DNA from: Mariniphaga sp963747515
GTDB taxonomy: Bacteria > Bacteroidota > Bacteroidia > Bacteroidales > Prolixibacteraceae
DNA length: 64,000 bases
Assembly: GCA_963747515.1 (NCBI GenBank)
Contig: CAVVFN010000003.1
Span: forward strand, 744,001-808,000
Reading direction: 5' to 3'
Shown here: in pieces, positions 19,569 to 26,720 of the stretch
Numbering within the stretch: the stretch's first letter is position 1
How the letters are laid out: every line of letters begins with the position of its first letter
Translations under genes and position numbers: made by a program
Notes under the pieces: generated by a model
Told to the model about the DNA's origin: nothing
Seen by the model: only the letters and a program-made list of their open reading frames with translations
Database searches by the model: none

Positions 19569-20221
19569 TGAAGCAACTTCTTTTCTGAACCCACGAAATT
19601 TATCAGGAGTTGCTTTCACGGCAAGACATTTAGCAATAATAACATAATCCTTCCCAAAGGCCTGAAACATGTTTCTTTAGAATGAATAATTGCTAAATTA
19701 TTCGAGCCATTCTTTCTGTAATGGTGCTGCAGCAATGAATCCTTTCAAAAATTCCCCTTTGAACAATAACGGGCAGTTGATGGATATAGCTGCATCTTTT
19801 AGTATAGCTCCCTGTTATATGCCCAAATTATACGATAATGTATTTCCTGCCATGCATTAATGTGTGAATCATGTAATTCTTAATTTGAATTGTGTAACAT
19901 TTCCCATCTTAGATAATGTAATTTTATACCGATAATTGAATTTTCATCCGTACAGAATTTAAGTTTTTAAAAAGGCAGATGTAATCCACATGTTTTAGAG
20001 GGTTTTATCAAACTGTGGTTCTGTTTGCAAAACATGAGAAATTCATTATAACTTTATTAAATGAAGAATTCACTTTACATTATTGCAGAATTTCAATTGT
20101 TTCTATGATTTATAGGAATCATTGGATTTCAAGGCTTCAGATAGGTCAGTAAAGAGTTTCTGACATCTGAATGTTTTGTATTTCTAAGAATTTTATTTTT
20201 AAATTTCACTAAATAATAAAA
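19569..20221 (+). other. 653-bp intergenic region holding element copy d
   Basis: Apart from regulatory element copy d (19862-19926), nothing is supported here. A 41-codon open frame at 19735-19860 has no recognisable protein features. The stretch from about 19930 to 20221 would be a 290-nt leader of the downstream beta-barrel gene. Confidence 0.5.
19862..19926 (+). promoter_or_regulatory. 21-bp-spaced regulatory element, copy d, with -7 box
   Basis: Box 1 GTGTGAATCATGTAA is at 19862-19876 and the second core TGTAA (TGTAAC) at 19893-19897, 21 bp apart. The -7 box TAATTTTA is at 19919-19926. It points to the beta-barrel/CsbD-like pair and leaves a leader of about 290 nt. Confidence 0.7.
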
Positions 20222-20734
20222 ATGATTACATTTATGAAAAGACGAGTTTTAACTTTTATCCTGGTTATAGCTACCAGTGCTGCTATTGCACAAACCCCTG
20301 TTTCAAAAGGGGAAACGCAGGTTAACTTTGGTGTTGGTTTATCTTCATGGGGAGTTCCAGTTTACCTGGGATTCGATTATGGAGTACACCCCGATATTAC
20401 CCTTGGGGCTGAAGCATCTTACCGTTCATACAACGACAACTGGCGCGATAACAAATACAATCATTCCGTTATCGGTATATTAGGAAATGCAAATTACCAT
20501 TTTAACAGGGTATTGAATATCCCTTCTCCCTGGGATTTCTATGCAGGACTTAACCTGGGATTCTACAGCTGGAACTCTCCGCGCGATTATGAAGGTTCAC
20601 ATACATCAGGAATTGGACTTGGCGGGCAAATTGGTGGCCGGTACTATTTTAGCAACAAGGTAGGCGTTAATTTAGAATTTGGCGGTGGTAATGCCTTTTC
20701 AGGTGGAAAATTTGGAATCACTATAAAATTATAA
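20222..20734 (+). CDS. small outer-membrane beta-barrel protein
   Basis: A 170-residue protein with a signal peptide (MKRRVLTFILVIATSAAIAQ) and a glycine/aromatic-rich body with alternating strands. It ends in FGGGNAFSGGKFGITIKL. It is predicted to be an eight-stranded outer-membrane barrel. The ORF opens with an extra MITF before MKRR; ATG 20234 would give the cleaner signal peptide. It is followed 4 bp later by a CsbD-like gene and lies under regulatory element copy d. The specific role is unknown. Confidence 0.7.
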   Translation: MITFMKRRVLTFILVIATSAAIAQTPVSKGETQVNFGVGLSSWGVPVYLGFDYGVHPDITLGAEASYRSYNDNWRDNKYNHSVIGILGNANYHFNRVLNIPSPWDFYAGLNLGFYSWNSPRDYEGSHTSGIGLGGQIGGRYYFSNKVGVNLEFGGGNAFSGGKFGITIKL

Positions 20735-20738
20735 TATT

Positions 20739-20936
20739 ATGGAATCGACATTTGATTTGGATTATTGGGACCGGCTAAAGCCGATACTTAAAAAAGAGTT
20801 TCCGCAACTTACGAATGCTGATTTATTTTGGCGGCATGAAACAAAAAATGATTTGTTTAAGATGATTGCTACTAAACTGAGAAAAACACAGAAACAATTT
20901 GAAGAGGCAATTGATACCCTGACCCACTTCAATTAA
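20739..20936 (+). CDS. divergent CsbD-like small protein
   Basis: A 65-residue hydrophilic protein. By eye it aligns with the CsbD protein at 1585: both share W..(x)K.ILK..F..LT..DL near residues 10-30 and a KTQ/KTKE segment near the C-terminus. The GK..E core of CsbD is replaced here by HETKNDLF. It sits 4 bp after a beta-barrel gene and is probably co-transcribed from element copy d. The CsbD relationship is an inference from pattern only. Confidence 0.55.
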   Translation: MESTFDLDYWDRLKPILKKEFPQLTNADLFWRHETKNDLFKMIATKLRKTQKQFEEAIDTLTHFN

Positions 20937-21148
20937 TATAATAATTCACTAAAATAAAGATTCCAAAATGAGCTATTTGTAATCAATTATTCCAGTAGTA
21001 AATTTTTTGCTGCTGGAAATTAGAATTGTGAGGCTTACACACCGGAGTTTTATTGAGCGGCCTGTTTAAAAAAGCAAGTTATATCCTATATGACAACAAT
21101 AATGTTCTTCTGCTTTGACCAATAAATGCCAAAACTGTATAATTAATC

Positions 21149-21203
21149 ATTAGTGTCCGGTAAAAGAATGTTAATCATCCGCGCGGTACTTTTTCAATAC
21201 CAC
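21149..21203 (+). repeat. MITE-like direct repeat, copy 1
   Basis: It begins CATTAGTGTCCGGTAAAA and ends with a short hairpin-like GCGGTACTTTTTCAATACC. About 70% identity by eye to the copy at 21500-21551, same orientation. The opening resembles IS termini seen in Bacteroidota. Confidence 0.4.
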
Positions 21204-21390
21204 AAGGAATGTCTGCTTTTGAGTAACTACACAAAAAAGTCAGACTTGGGTAAAAATATAAATTTTAAAAAATAACCGACAAAGTTATACCTGATCTGAT
21301 GAACAATCGTATTGGCATTTTTGTAACGCGCCGGCCTTGTCCGTAATTAACTGATGCCTCTCCAGGAACTTCCTTTGAGCGTTAAAAGTA

Positions 21391-21467
21391 AGTATGAAGC
21401 TAGTATGAAGCTAGTATGAAGCTAGTATAAAGATAGTATAAAGATAGCTAAAGACTAACTTTGGACT
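21391..21467 (+). repeat. 11-bp tandem repeat array
   Basis: Seven consecutive 11-bp units: three of AGTATGAAGCT, two of AGTATAAAGAT, then AGCTAAAGACT and AACTTTGGACT. Units diverge progressively toward the 3' end. The 11-bp period approximates one helical turn, so the array may be intrinsically curved. Confidence 0.75.
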
Positions 21468-21499
21468 ATATTTATATATAGAATTTACTAGAATTAAAC

Positions 21500-21551
21500 T
21501 CATTAGTGTAGGGTAAAAAACAGTATGAATCCGGCGGTATTTTTCACTACC
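21500..21551 (+). repeat. MITE-like direct repeat, copy 2
   Basis: It begins CATTAGTGTAGGGTAAAA and ends GGCGGTATTTTTCACTACC. It is the partner of the copy at 21149-21203, about 350 bp away in the same orientation. Confidence 0.4.
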
Positions 21552-21833
21552 ATACATTCCCAATTTAAACAGGTTGTTCTAAGTGCAATCTGAATTATTG
21601 AAACATGATGGTTTTTGATGTACTCACCAAAATTAACCTTCAGTAAAGATTGAAGGAGATTTAAAAGGCCTGATGAATAGCATAAAGATGATGAAGAAAG
21701 ATTACGATGTATGACACCTGATAACACACTGATGAAAAATGTCCTAATGAGGCACGACACTACTTCCATGAAGTTGAATCGGAAGAAAAAGAAGTAACAA
21801 TCGAATTATATTTGAAATTTTAAAATAAATATT

Positions 21834-21971
21834 ATGATGGACGGAATGAATACTGGTTGGGGAATGGGTTATGGATATGGCTGGATTATTGGCCTTTTAG
21901 TGATTGTTGTTGTGGTTTGGCTTGTAGTTAAACTTGTAAATCAAAGCAACAAACGAAAATCCAAAAATTAA
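21834..21971 (+). CDS. 45-residue single-pass membrane protein
   Basis: ATG 21834 opens a 45-codon frame. The N-terminus is Met/Gly/Trp-rich (MMDGMNTGWGMGYGYGW). A strongly hydrophobic helix follows (about 18-34) and then a basic tail ending RKSKN. The layout matches the N-terminal part of small SHOCT-domain membrane proteins of Bacteroidota, but the SHOCT segment is absent. It may be a short paralogue or a truncated gene. An AT-rich leader (AAATAAATATT) precedes it. Confidence 0.6.
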   Translation: MMDGMNTGWGMGYGYGWIIGLLVIVVVVWLVVKLVNQSNKRKSKN

Positions 21972-22108
21972 AAATTCGTCTCCGGCTATTGCCTGGTTTG
22001 TAGAAAACATCCTAACAAGGAGGAAATTGTTTCAGTTTCAAGAACCAATTTTCACCAGTCCTATGTACCCGGAAGTAAAATGTAACCATTAGAAATTTTA
22101 CCCCAAAT

Positions 22109-22174
22109 GTGGGAATAATGTAATTGCTTTCAAAAATTCTGTAACACTAAAGTCTTCCTCTCATCTTAACTTAG
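22109..22174 (+). promoter_or_regulatory. 21-bp-spaced regulatory element, copy e, with -7 box
   Basis: Box 1 GTGGGAATAATGTAA is at 22109-22123 and the second core TGTAA (TGTAAC) at 22140-22144, 21 bp apart. The -7 box TAACTTAG is at 22167-22174. A start site near 22182 would place the leader ORF at 22199 at the very 5' end of the transcript. Confidence 0.7.
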
Positions 22175-22198
22175 TATTCTTAAAATCAACATATAAAG

Positions 22199-22288
22199 AT
22201 GAAAGTGAAAAGCAATATATTGAATCCATCTGACAGTCAGTCATACAATATTGATGAATACGATCTTCAGGAAAATCTGAAAGTATGA
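22199..22288 (+). CDS. 29-residue leader ORF coupled to cheB
   Basis: ATG 22199 opens a 29-codon frame (MKVKSNILNPSDSQ..., ending ENLKV). Its TGA overlaps the ATG of the next gene as ATGA (22285-22288), the classical arrangement for translational coupling. It lies about 17 nt after the start site predicted from element copy e. No family is recognised. It could be a leader peptide, a small regulator of the methylesterase, or the remnant of a larger N-terminal gene. Confidence 0.5.
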   Translation: MKVKSNILNPSDSQSYNIDEYDLQENLKV

Positions 22289-22869
22289 CCACAAAAAACA
22301 GTACAAAAAATTTCCCCGTAGTTTGTGTGGGCGGATCAGCCGGTGGGCTTGATGCTTATATTAGGTTACTGAAAATTTTGCCAGCCAATACGGATGCTGC
22401 GTTTGTAATTGTCAACCACCTGAGAAAAGTGGCTACTTTTCTCCACGAGATTCTTCCAAAATATACCGGGATGCCGGTTGAACTGATTACTGAAAAGTTA
22501 GAAATCAAGCCCAACCATGTTTTCATCATCCCTGAAAAGCGGGATTTGCATATTTTAAATGGTGAGTTCCGTTTAAAACCAATATCAAAACCCTGGGGAT
22601 GGCCCGATGTGATTACAGTTTTTATGCGTTCAATGACAAAAAACTGGGATGGCAAACTTATCGCAGTAATTGTTTCCGGTTATGATGGTGATGGAGCAGC
22701 AGCGCTATGTGGCATAAAAGAAGTCGGGGGGATTACTATTGCACAGAAACCCGAAACAGCCGGGCAGCCGGATATGCCTGAAAGCGCAATAAATAGCGGA
22801 TGTATCGATTTTGTTCTTTCACCTGAGCAGATTGCAAATAAAATTATAAAAATTGCACATGGGGAATAA
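22285..22869 (+). CDS. stand-alone CheB-type methylesterase
   Basis: A 194-residue protein consisting only of a CheB catalytic domain. Catalytic residues are Ser18 (VGGSAGG), His45 (VNHL) and Asp136 (SGYDGDG). The last motif carries Asp134 where family members have Gly. There is no receiver domain, so activity cannot be controlled by phosphorylation in the classical way. It overlaps a 29-codon leader ORF by 4 bp. The larger CheB-CheR-PAS gene 3.3 kb upstream suggests related signalling. Normal substrates are glutamyl methyl esters on receptor proteins, but no receptors are encoded here. Confidence 0.85.
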   Translation: MTTKNSTKNFPVVCVGGSAGGLDAYIRLLKILPANTDAAFVIVNHLRKVATFLHEILPKYTGMPVELITEKLEIKPNHVFIIPEKRDLHILNGEFRLKPISKPWGWPDVITVFMRSMTKNWDGKLIAVIVSGYDGDGAAALCGIKEVGGITIAQKPETAGQPDMPESAINSGCIDFVLSPEQIANKIIKIAHGE

Positions 22870-22937
22870 GTGGCTTAAAAGCTAAAATGAAGCAATGGAA
22901 AAATATATAAGACGAAAACATTCTTAGAATGGCTAAT

Positions 22938-22973
22938 GTGTGAATGATGTAAACTTTCAAACAATTTGTATAA
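22938..22973 (+). promoter_or_regulatory. 21-bp-spaced regulatory element, copy f, cut off from its -7 box
   Basis: Box 1 GTGTGAATGATGTAA is at 22938-22952 and the second core TATAA (TATAAC) at 22969-22973, spaced 21 bp. At the expected -7 position (about 22995-23003) there is IS110 transposase sequence instead of a TAnnTTTG box. The probable original target is the gene set starting at 25547, beyond the insertion. Confidence 0.6.
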
Positions 22974-22994
22974 CACTCTTATGTAACTCCTTTT

Positions 22995-23870
22995 TCAAGC
23001 CGCCTCAAGAAGGGCAATTTTCCTTTTTAACTGACTTAGTTTCTTTTCCTTATATTTTTGCTGGTACTCTTCTAAAGCTTGAGGGTTAAAAGCTTCTTTA
23101 TTGGATACCATTTTATAATAAATGATTGCTAGTTTACGAGCTGTTGCTACCGTTGCTTTGCCTGCTCCAACTTTTGCTCGTAGTCTTCGATAATGCTCTC
23201 CCAAGGGGCTTTTAGCATGATATAGACTATTTGCTGCTATACGGAATGCCTGACCTGCATAATGCTTTTTCTTCTTTATTTTGCTGCTAATTTCTTTCCC
23301 TCCAGATATTTTGGTGTTTGGGGCTAATCCTAACCATGAAGTGAAGTGATGTTCAGTTTTCCATTTAGACATATCTGTCCCACATTCAGCTAATATTGAT
23401 AATGCACTCAATTCACTTATTCCGGCCACTTCTGTGACATTAGTGCCTAAAATTTCATTCAAATAAGCAGTTAGATTGTAGGGTACTCTACTTTTTTTTC
23501 CTGATATTTTTCTTTTCATTTTTGGAATTTCAGGTATGACACCATCATTTTTAAATGCAACCTGCTCGTTTAATTGAGTTTCAATTTCTTTATCACATTC
23601 GTTTATCATTTGGCGATGGGTGCAGTATAGTTGGTAGCACTGTTTAACCTCAAACAAATGTTCGGTAGTCCAATAACCTTCCAATGATTTAACAATTTCT
23701 TCTTTGCTCGCCTTTATGCGCTTATCTCTCATATCGGCAAGTATTTCTGGATTTCTTTCTCCTGCTAAAATGGCTTCAATAATAAGTAGTCCAGTTTTTC
23801 CATCAATATCGCTTATGACAGTATGCAGTTTAATATTCATTAGTTCTAATGCTTTTTGCATTCTATTCAA
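22995..23870 (-). pseudogene. IS110 transposase, C-terminal part
   Basis: 291 codons covering the C-terminal transposase_20-type domain: SALSILAECGTDMSKWKTEH, then SWLGLAPNTKISGGKEIS with the conserved glycine-rich motif, and a basic helical end. The frame opens at TTG 23870, which in the restored gene is an internal Leu codon (after TSTTY). Upstream of 23895 the frame degrades into corrupted sequence, so this piece has no natural start. Confidence 0.8.
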
Positions 23871-23889
23871 ATAAGTTGTGGATGTTTGT

Positions 23890-24732
23890 ACTAAATTCTT
23901 TAGGTGGAGTAAAAACTGAGTAAAGTGAGGGTGATATAATAGGCTGGAAGATAGCTTTTAATAAAAAAAGCTATGTAAATATAGTATAGATTATGCAAAG
24001 CTTAAAAGTGTATTATAAAGGTTACATTAAAAAAGAGAAGGAAAAGAAAAAAAAAAAAAAAAAAAAAAAAAGTAAGAAAAAGAAAAAAGAGAGAGAAAAA
24101 AAGAGAGTAAAAGAAAGATAAAGAGGAAAAAAAGAGATAAAGAAAGTGAATGAGAAAAAAAGAAAGAAGATAGTAAAAAAAAGAAAAGAGAGAAATAAAA
24201 ATAGATATGAATGAAAAGGAAATGAAAAGAAAAATTATATATAAGAGAGAAAAATAAATGATGCTGTATGATAGATAAAAACTAACTGTGTGATAATTTT
24301 AATGTGCTATTTTTGTCTAAATTTTGCTAAGACTATAATAAAAAAGCGTTTAAAATAGCAAAGACTGTTGGCTATTGAAAGTTAATTCTCTAATACGGCA
24401 CTACTGCGAATTGGGACTTTAAAACCAAACAGTACCAGACTAATCAGAGATGTTAACACAGGATGGACGGTACACACTGCAAGGGGCTAGCACAAATATA
24501 ACTACACACTACCCGTTACTCTTTTTGGGGAAATATTTTTAAAATAAAAATAAGTAGTTAGATTGTAAAGTAATCTACTTTTTTTTACTGATATTTTCTT
24601 TTCATTTGAATAGTATGACTATAAATGCATGTTAAGAGTATATTATGTTATTGTAAATTAATGAAAGGGTAAGTGGAAAAGCAAATAAGTAGTCCAGTTT
24701 TTCCATCAATATCGCTTATGACAGTATGCAGT
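23890..24732. repeat. corrupted purine-rich duplicate of adjacent IS110 sequence
   Basis: 23,895 to about 24,535 matches 24,795-25,480 (transposase 5' half plus upstream non-coding end), but with pervasive C/T-to-A/G changes. In the middle (about 24030-24230) it degenerates to almost pure A/G, including a run of 27 A. From about 24,545 to 24,600 it matches a corrupted copy of 23,460-23,540. From 24,690 it matches 23,785 onward cleanly. Damage peaks in the centre and fades toward both ends, as expected for two low-quality contig ends joined together. Confidence 0.75.
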
Positions 24733-25245
24733 TTAATATTCATTAGTTCTAATGCTTTTTGCTTCTATCAAATAAGTTGTGGATGTTTGTACTAAATTCT
24801 TTCGGTGGCGTACTAAACTGCGTAAAGTGCGGGTCATATTATCCGGCTGGAAGCTTGCTTTTAATAATCCACAGCTATGTAACTTTTGTATCCATTCTGC
24901 ATCGCTTTCATCGTCTTTTCTTCCGGTTACATTTTTAACGTGCTTGGCATTGACTAAATAAACCTCAAAACCATATTCCTGTAATAATAAGAACAAAGAG
25001 ACCCAATAAACTCCTGTACTTTCCATAGCTACAGTGGTAATCCCGTTCTTCTTTAATGTTTCTGCCAATAAATGCAAGTCGCTTGTAAAACATCCAAATG
25101 CCCGAACTTCCAATTGCTTTGAATTAATAGGATATGCAACCATCATTTCTTTATCAGAGACATCAATCCCTGCTGCTGTTTGATTGATTACAACTAACTG
25201 TGTAATCCTTTTTACCTGTTCTTTTTTTGTCTTAATTTTGCTCAT
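24733..25245 (-). pseudogene. IS110 transposase, N-terminal DEDD part
   Basis: 170 codons from ATG 25245. The IS110 RuvC-like DEDD domain is visible: Asp in GIDVSDKEMMVA, Glu in AMESTGVYW, and the paired acidic residues in GRKDDESDAEW. At about 24765 a 2-nt loss relative to the clean copy (TTGCATTCTATTC versus TTGCTTCTATC) shifts the frame and ends the protein with a false tail (IEAKSIRTNEY). Without that lesion it would continue into the C-terminal part. Confidence 0.8.
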
Positions 25246-25480
25246 GACTTTAATAATTTAAGCGTTTAAAATAGCCCCATGCCTGTTGGCTTTTGAAAGT
25301 TTAATTCTCTTATACGGCATCCTACTGCCAATTGGGACTTTTAAAACCAAACAGTACCAGACTTATTAGTGATGTTTTATACATCATGGTATGGACGGTA
25401 TACACTGCATGGGGCTAGCTTAAATTTAACTATTTTCTTCCCGTTATTCTTTTTGGGGCAATATTTTTTCAATACTGAGG
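25246..25480 (-). ncRNA. candidate IS110 bridge RNA region
   Basis: About 235 bp of non-coding IS sequence directly upstream of the transposase start. In IS110-group elements this end is known to encode the bridge (seek) RNA that pairs with donor and target DNA. Short self-complementary segments are visible (for example ATGTTTTATACAT around 25371-25383). I cannot define the loops or the RNA ends. Part of it is repeated, corrupted, at about 24300-24535. Confidence 0.35.
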
Positions 25481-25546
25481 GACTTATTACTTTAAAACTC
25501 CTGAACTTTGTCTTTTCAATATTCACATTATTAAACATAAATTATT

Positions 25547-26155
25547 ATGGCAGAAATTAAAATTGAACAGAAAAAACAGATTTGGCCATGGATGATCGTA
25601 GGCCTTGTCATTGCAGCACTGCTTATTTATTTTGTTGTGTTTCGTAACAGCGATAATGTCAACAAAACAGAGGTAGTAACTGAAGAAAATTATAATTCCG
25701 GCACGAATGACACCAACCTTTTAGATGTAAAAGAAAATAACAGCACCGTGGTTGCATTTGTAAGTTTTGTGGAAAACGATACCAACCGAACCAGCCTGAA
25801 TCATGCTTACACAAATGAAGCGCTTGTAAAATTAACCGCAGCAACAAATGCCATGGCCGGTGAAATTGGTTATGATATTCGGGCAGATTTGGTTCGGGTT
25901 AAAGAATCGGCCATACTGATTGCCGATGAACCATTCGAAACCTCACATGCCAAAAACATCAAAAATGCGGCTGATAAATCTACCACGGCACTGCAAAATA
26001 TGCAACAAGCTAAATATCCAGGGTTAACAGCTGAGGTGGATGGATTAAAAAGTGCATCAGAATCAATTAATCCGGAAGCACTTACACTTGAACAGAAAGA
26101 TGCAGTGAAAAATTACTTTGCAAAAGCTTCTGACCTGCTTAAAAAAATGAATTAA
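25547..26155 (+). CDS. hypothetical membrane-anchored protein
   Basis: A 202-residue protein. A short basic N-terminus (KIEQKKQIWPW) precedes one transmembrane helix (about 14-33). An Asn/Thr-rich linker and a helical domain (about 65-200) rich in Ala, Lys and Glu follow. No family is recognised with certainty. It heads a run of four same-strand genes (22, 18 and 8 bp gaps) with PRC-barrel, hydrolase and baeRF3, all stress-associated families. Its own promoter seems to have been separated by the IS110 insertion (element copy f at 22938). Confidence 0.6.
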   Translation: MAEIKIEQKKQIWPWMIVGLVIAALLIYFVVFRNSDNVNKTEVVTEENYNSGTNDTNLLDVKENNSTVVAFVSFVENDTNRTSLNHAYTNEALVKLTAATNAMAGEIGYDIRADLVRVKESAILIADEPFETSHAKNIKNAADKSTTALQNMQQAKYPGLTAEVDGLKSASESINPEALTLEQKDAVKNYFAKASDLLKKMN

Positions 26156-26177
26156 TTATTCTTTAAAAATTAAAATA

Positions 26178-26702
26178 ATGACTGATACAAATAAAAATCT
26201 TTTTAACCTCGATGATTTATCAGGTTATAAAGTGGCCGAAAAATACAACGATGTAAGGGGCTGGGATGTGAAAGATGCAAATAACCGTACCATTGGAAAA
26301 GTGGATCAGTTGCTGGTAAATAAAATAGCTGAACGCGTAGTTTACCTTGATGTTGAAGTTGATGAAACATTAATAGAGGAGGGATTTAACACATATCAAG
26401 ATCGTGTAAGCGACGGTGTGCACGAGTTTTTAAACAAGGATGGGGAAAATCACCTGATTATTCCCATTGGAATGGCAAATTTAGATGAGGAAAACAAACT
26501 GGTGAATACCAACCAGATTGATAGTTCAACTTTTGCAAAAGCCAAACGGTTCAAAAAGGGAGATGTTATTGATTTTGATTACGAATTAGATGCAGTGCGC
26601 CATTACAAAGGAGATAATACAATTCACAGTTCGAATACTGTTGACGGGTTTTATAATCGTGAAGAGTTCAAGAACACATTTCATAAAAGAGATTTGGAAT
26701 AA
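26178..26702 (+). CDS. PRC-barrel domain protein
   Basis: A 174-residue soluble protein with a PRC-barrel domain at about 14-120. It shows the typical pattern of GWDVKDANNRTIGKVDQLLV followed by RVVYLDVEVDE. The C-terminal 50 residues are charged and unstructured in appearance. PRC-barrel proteins occur in RNA-processing factors, photosynthetic reaction centres and many stress proteins of unknown partner. It lies 22 bp after the membrane-anchored protein and is co-directional with the hydrolase. Confidence 0.82.
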   Translation: MTDTNKNLFNLDDLSGYKVAEKYNDVRGWDVKDANNRTIGKVDQLLVNKIAERVVYLDVEVDETLIEEGFNTYQDRVSDGVHEFLNKDGENHLIIPIGMANLDEENKLVNTNQIDSSTFAKAKRFKKGDVIDFDYELDAVRHYKGDNTIHSSNTVDGFYNREEFKNTFHKRDLE

Positions 26703-26720
26703 TTGAAAGAAAAAAAACAT

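Larger units (their letters stand above)
20937..21833 (+). other. 897-bp repeat-rich intergenic region
   Basis: There is no credible gene. It holds two direct copies of a roughly 52-bp MITE-like sequence (21149-21203 and 21500-21551) and an 11-bp tandem array (21391-21467). A 88-codon minus-strand open frame (21503-21769) overlaps the second copy and shows no recognisable domain. It looks like decayed mobile DNA. Confidence 0.5.
22975..25480 (-). mobile_element. IS110-family insertion sequence, internally duplicated and corrupted
   Basis: One IS110-type element on the minus strand. The non-coding 5' end is about 25246-25480, the transposase N-terminal part 24733-25245, and the C-terminal part 22995-23870. 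Between the two parts lie about 900 bp that duplicate neighbouring IS sequence in degraded form. Removing 901 bp (for example 23880-24780) restores a continuous 449-codon transposase in frame. Exact ends are unknown; IS110 elements make no target duplication and have no clear terminal inverted repeats. Confidence 0.75.

Noticed and set aside
19735..19860. 41-codon open frame ending directly before element copy d
   Set aside because: No homology pattern, no promoter before it and no ribosome-binding features. The stop abutting the element is probably chance.
21391..21467. CRISPR array
   Set aside because: Units are 11 bp and contiguous with no spacers, and no cas genes are present. The same applies to 44587-44696.
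21503..21769. 88-codon minus-strand open frame
   Set aside because: It overlaps a MITE-like repeat, its composition is not protein-like, and it lacks any domain or signal.
22064..22085. TGTAAC at 22081 as an extra box for element e
   Set aside because: The nearest partner core is 17 bp away, not 21, and no -7 box fits.
23890..24730. Hypermutation by a diversity-generating retroelement or RIP-like process
   Set aside because: Changes are C/T to A/G of all kinds with a graded collapse to A/G low complexity. They are not the A-specific or C-to-T pattern of those systems, and no reverse transcriptase or template repeat exists.
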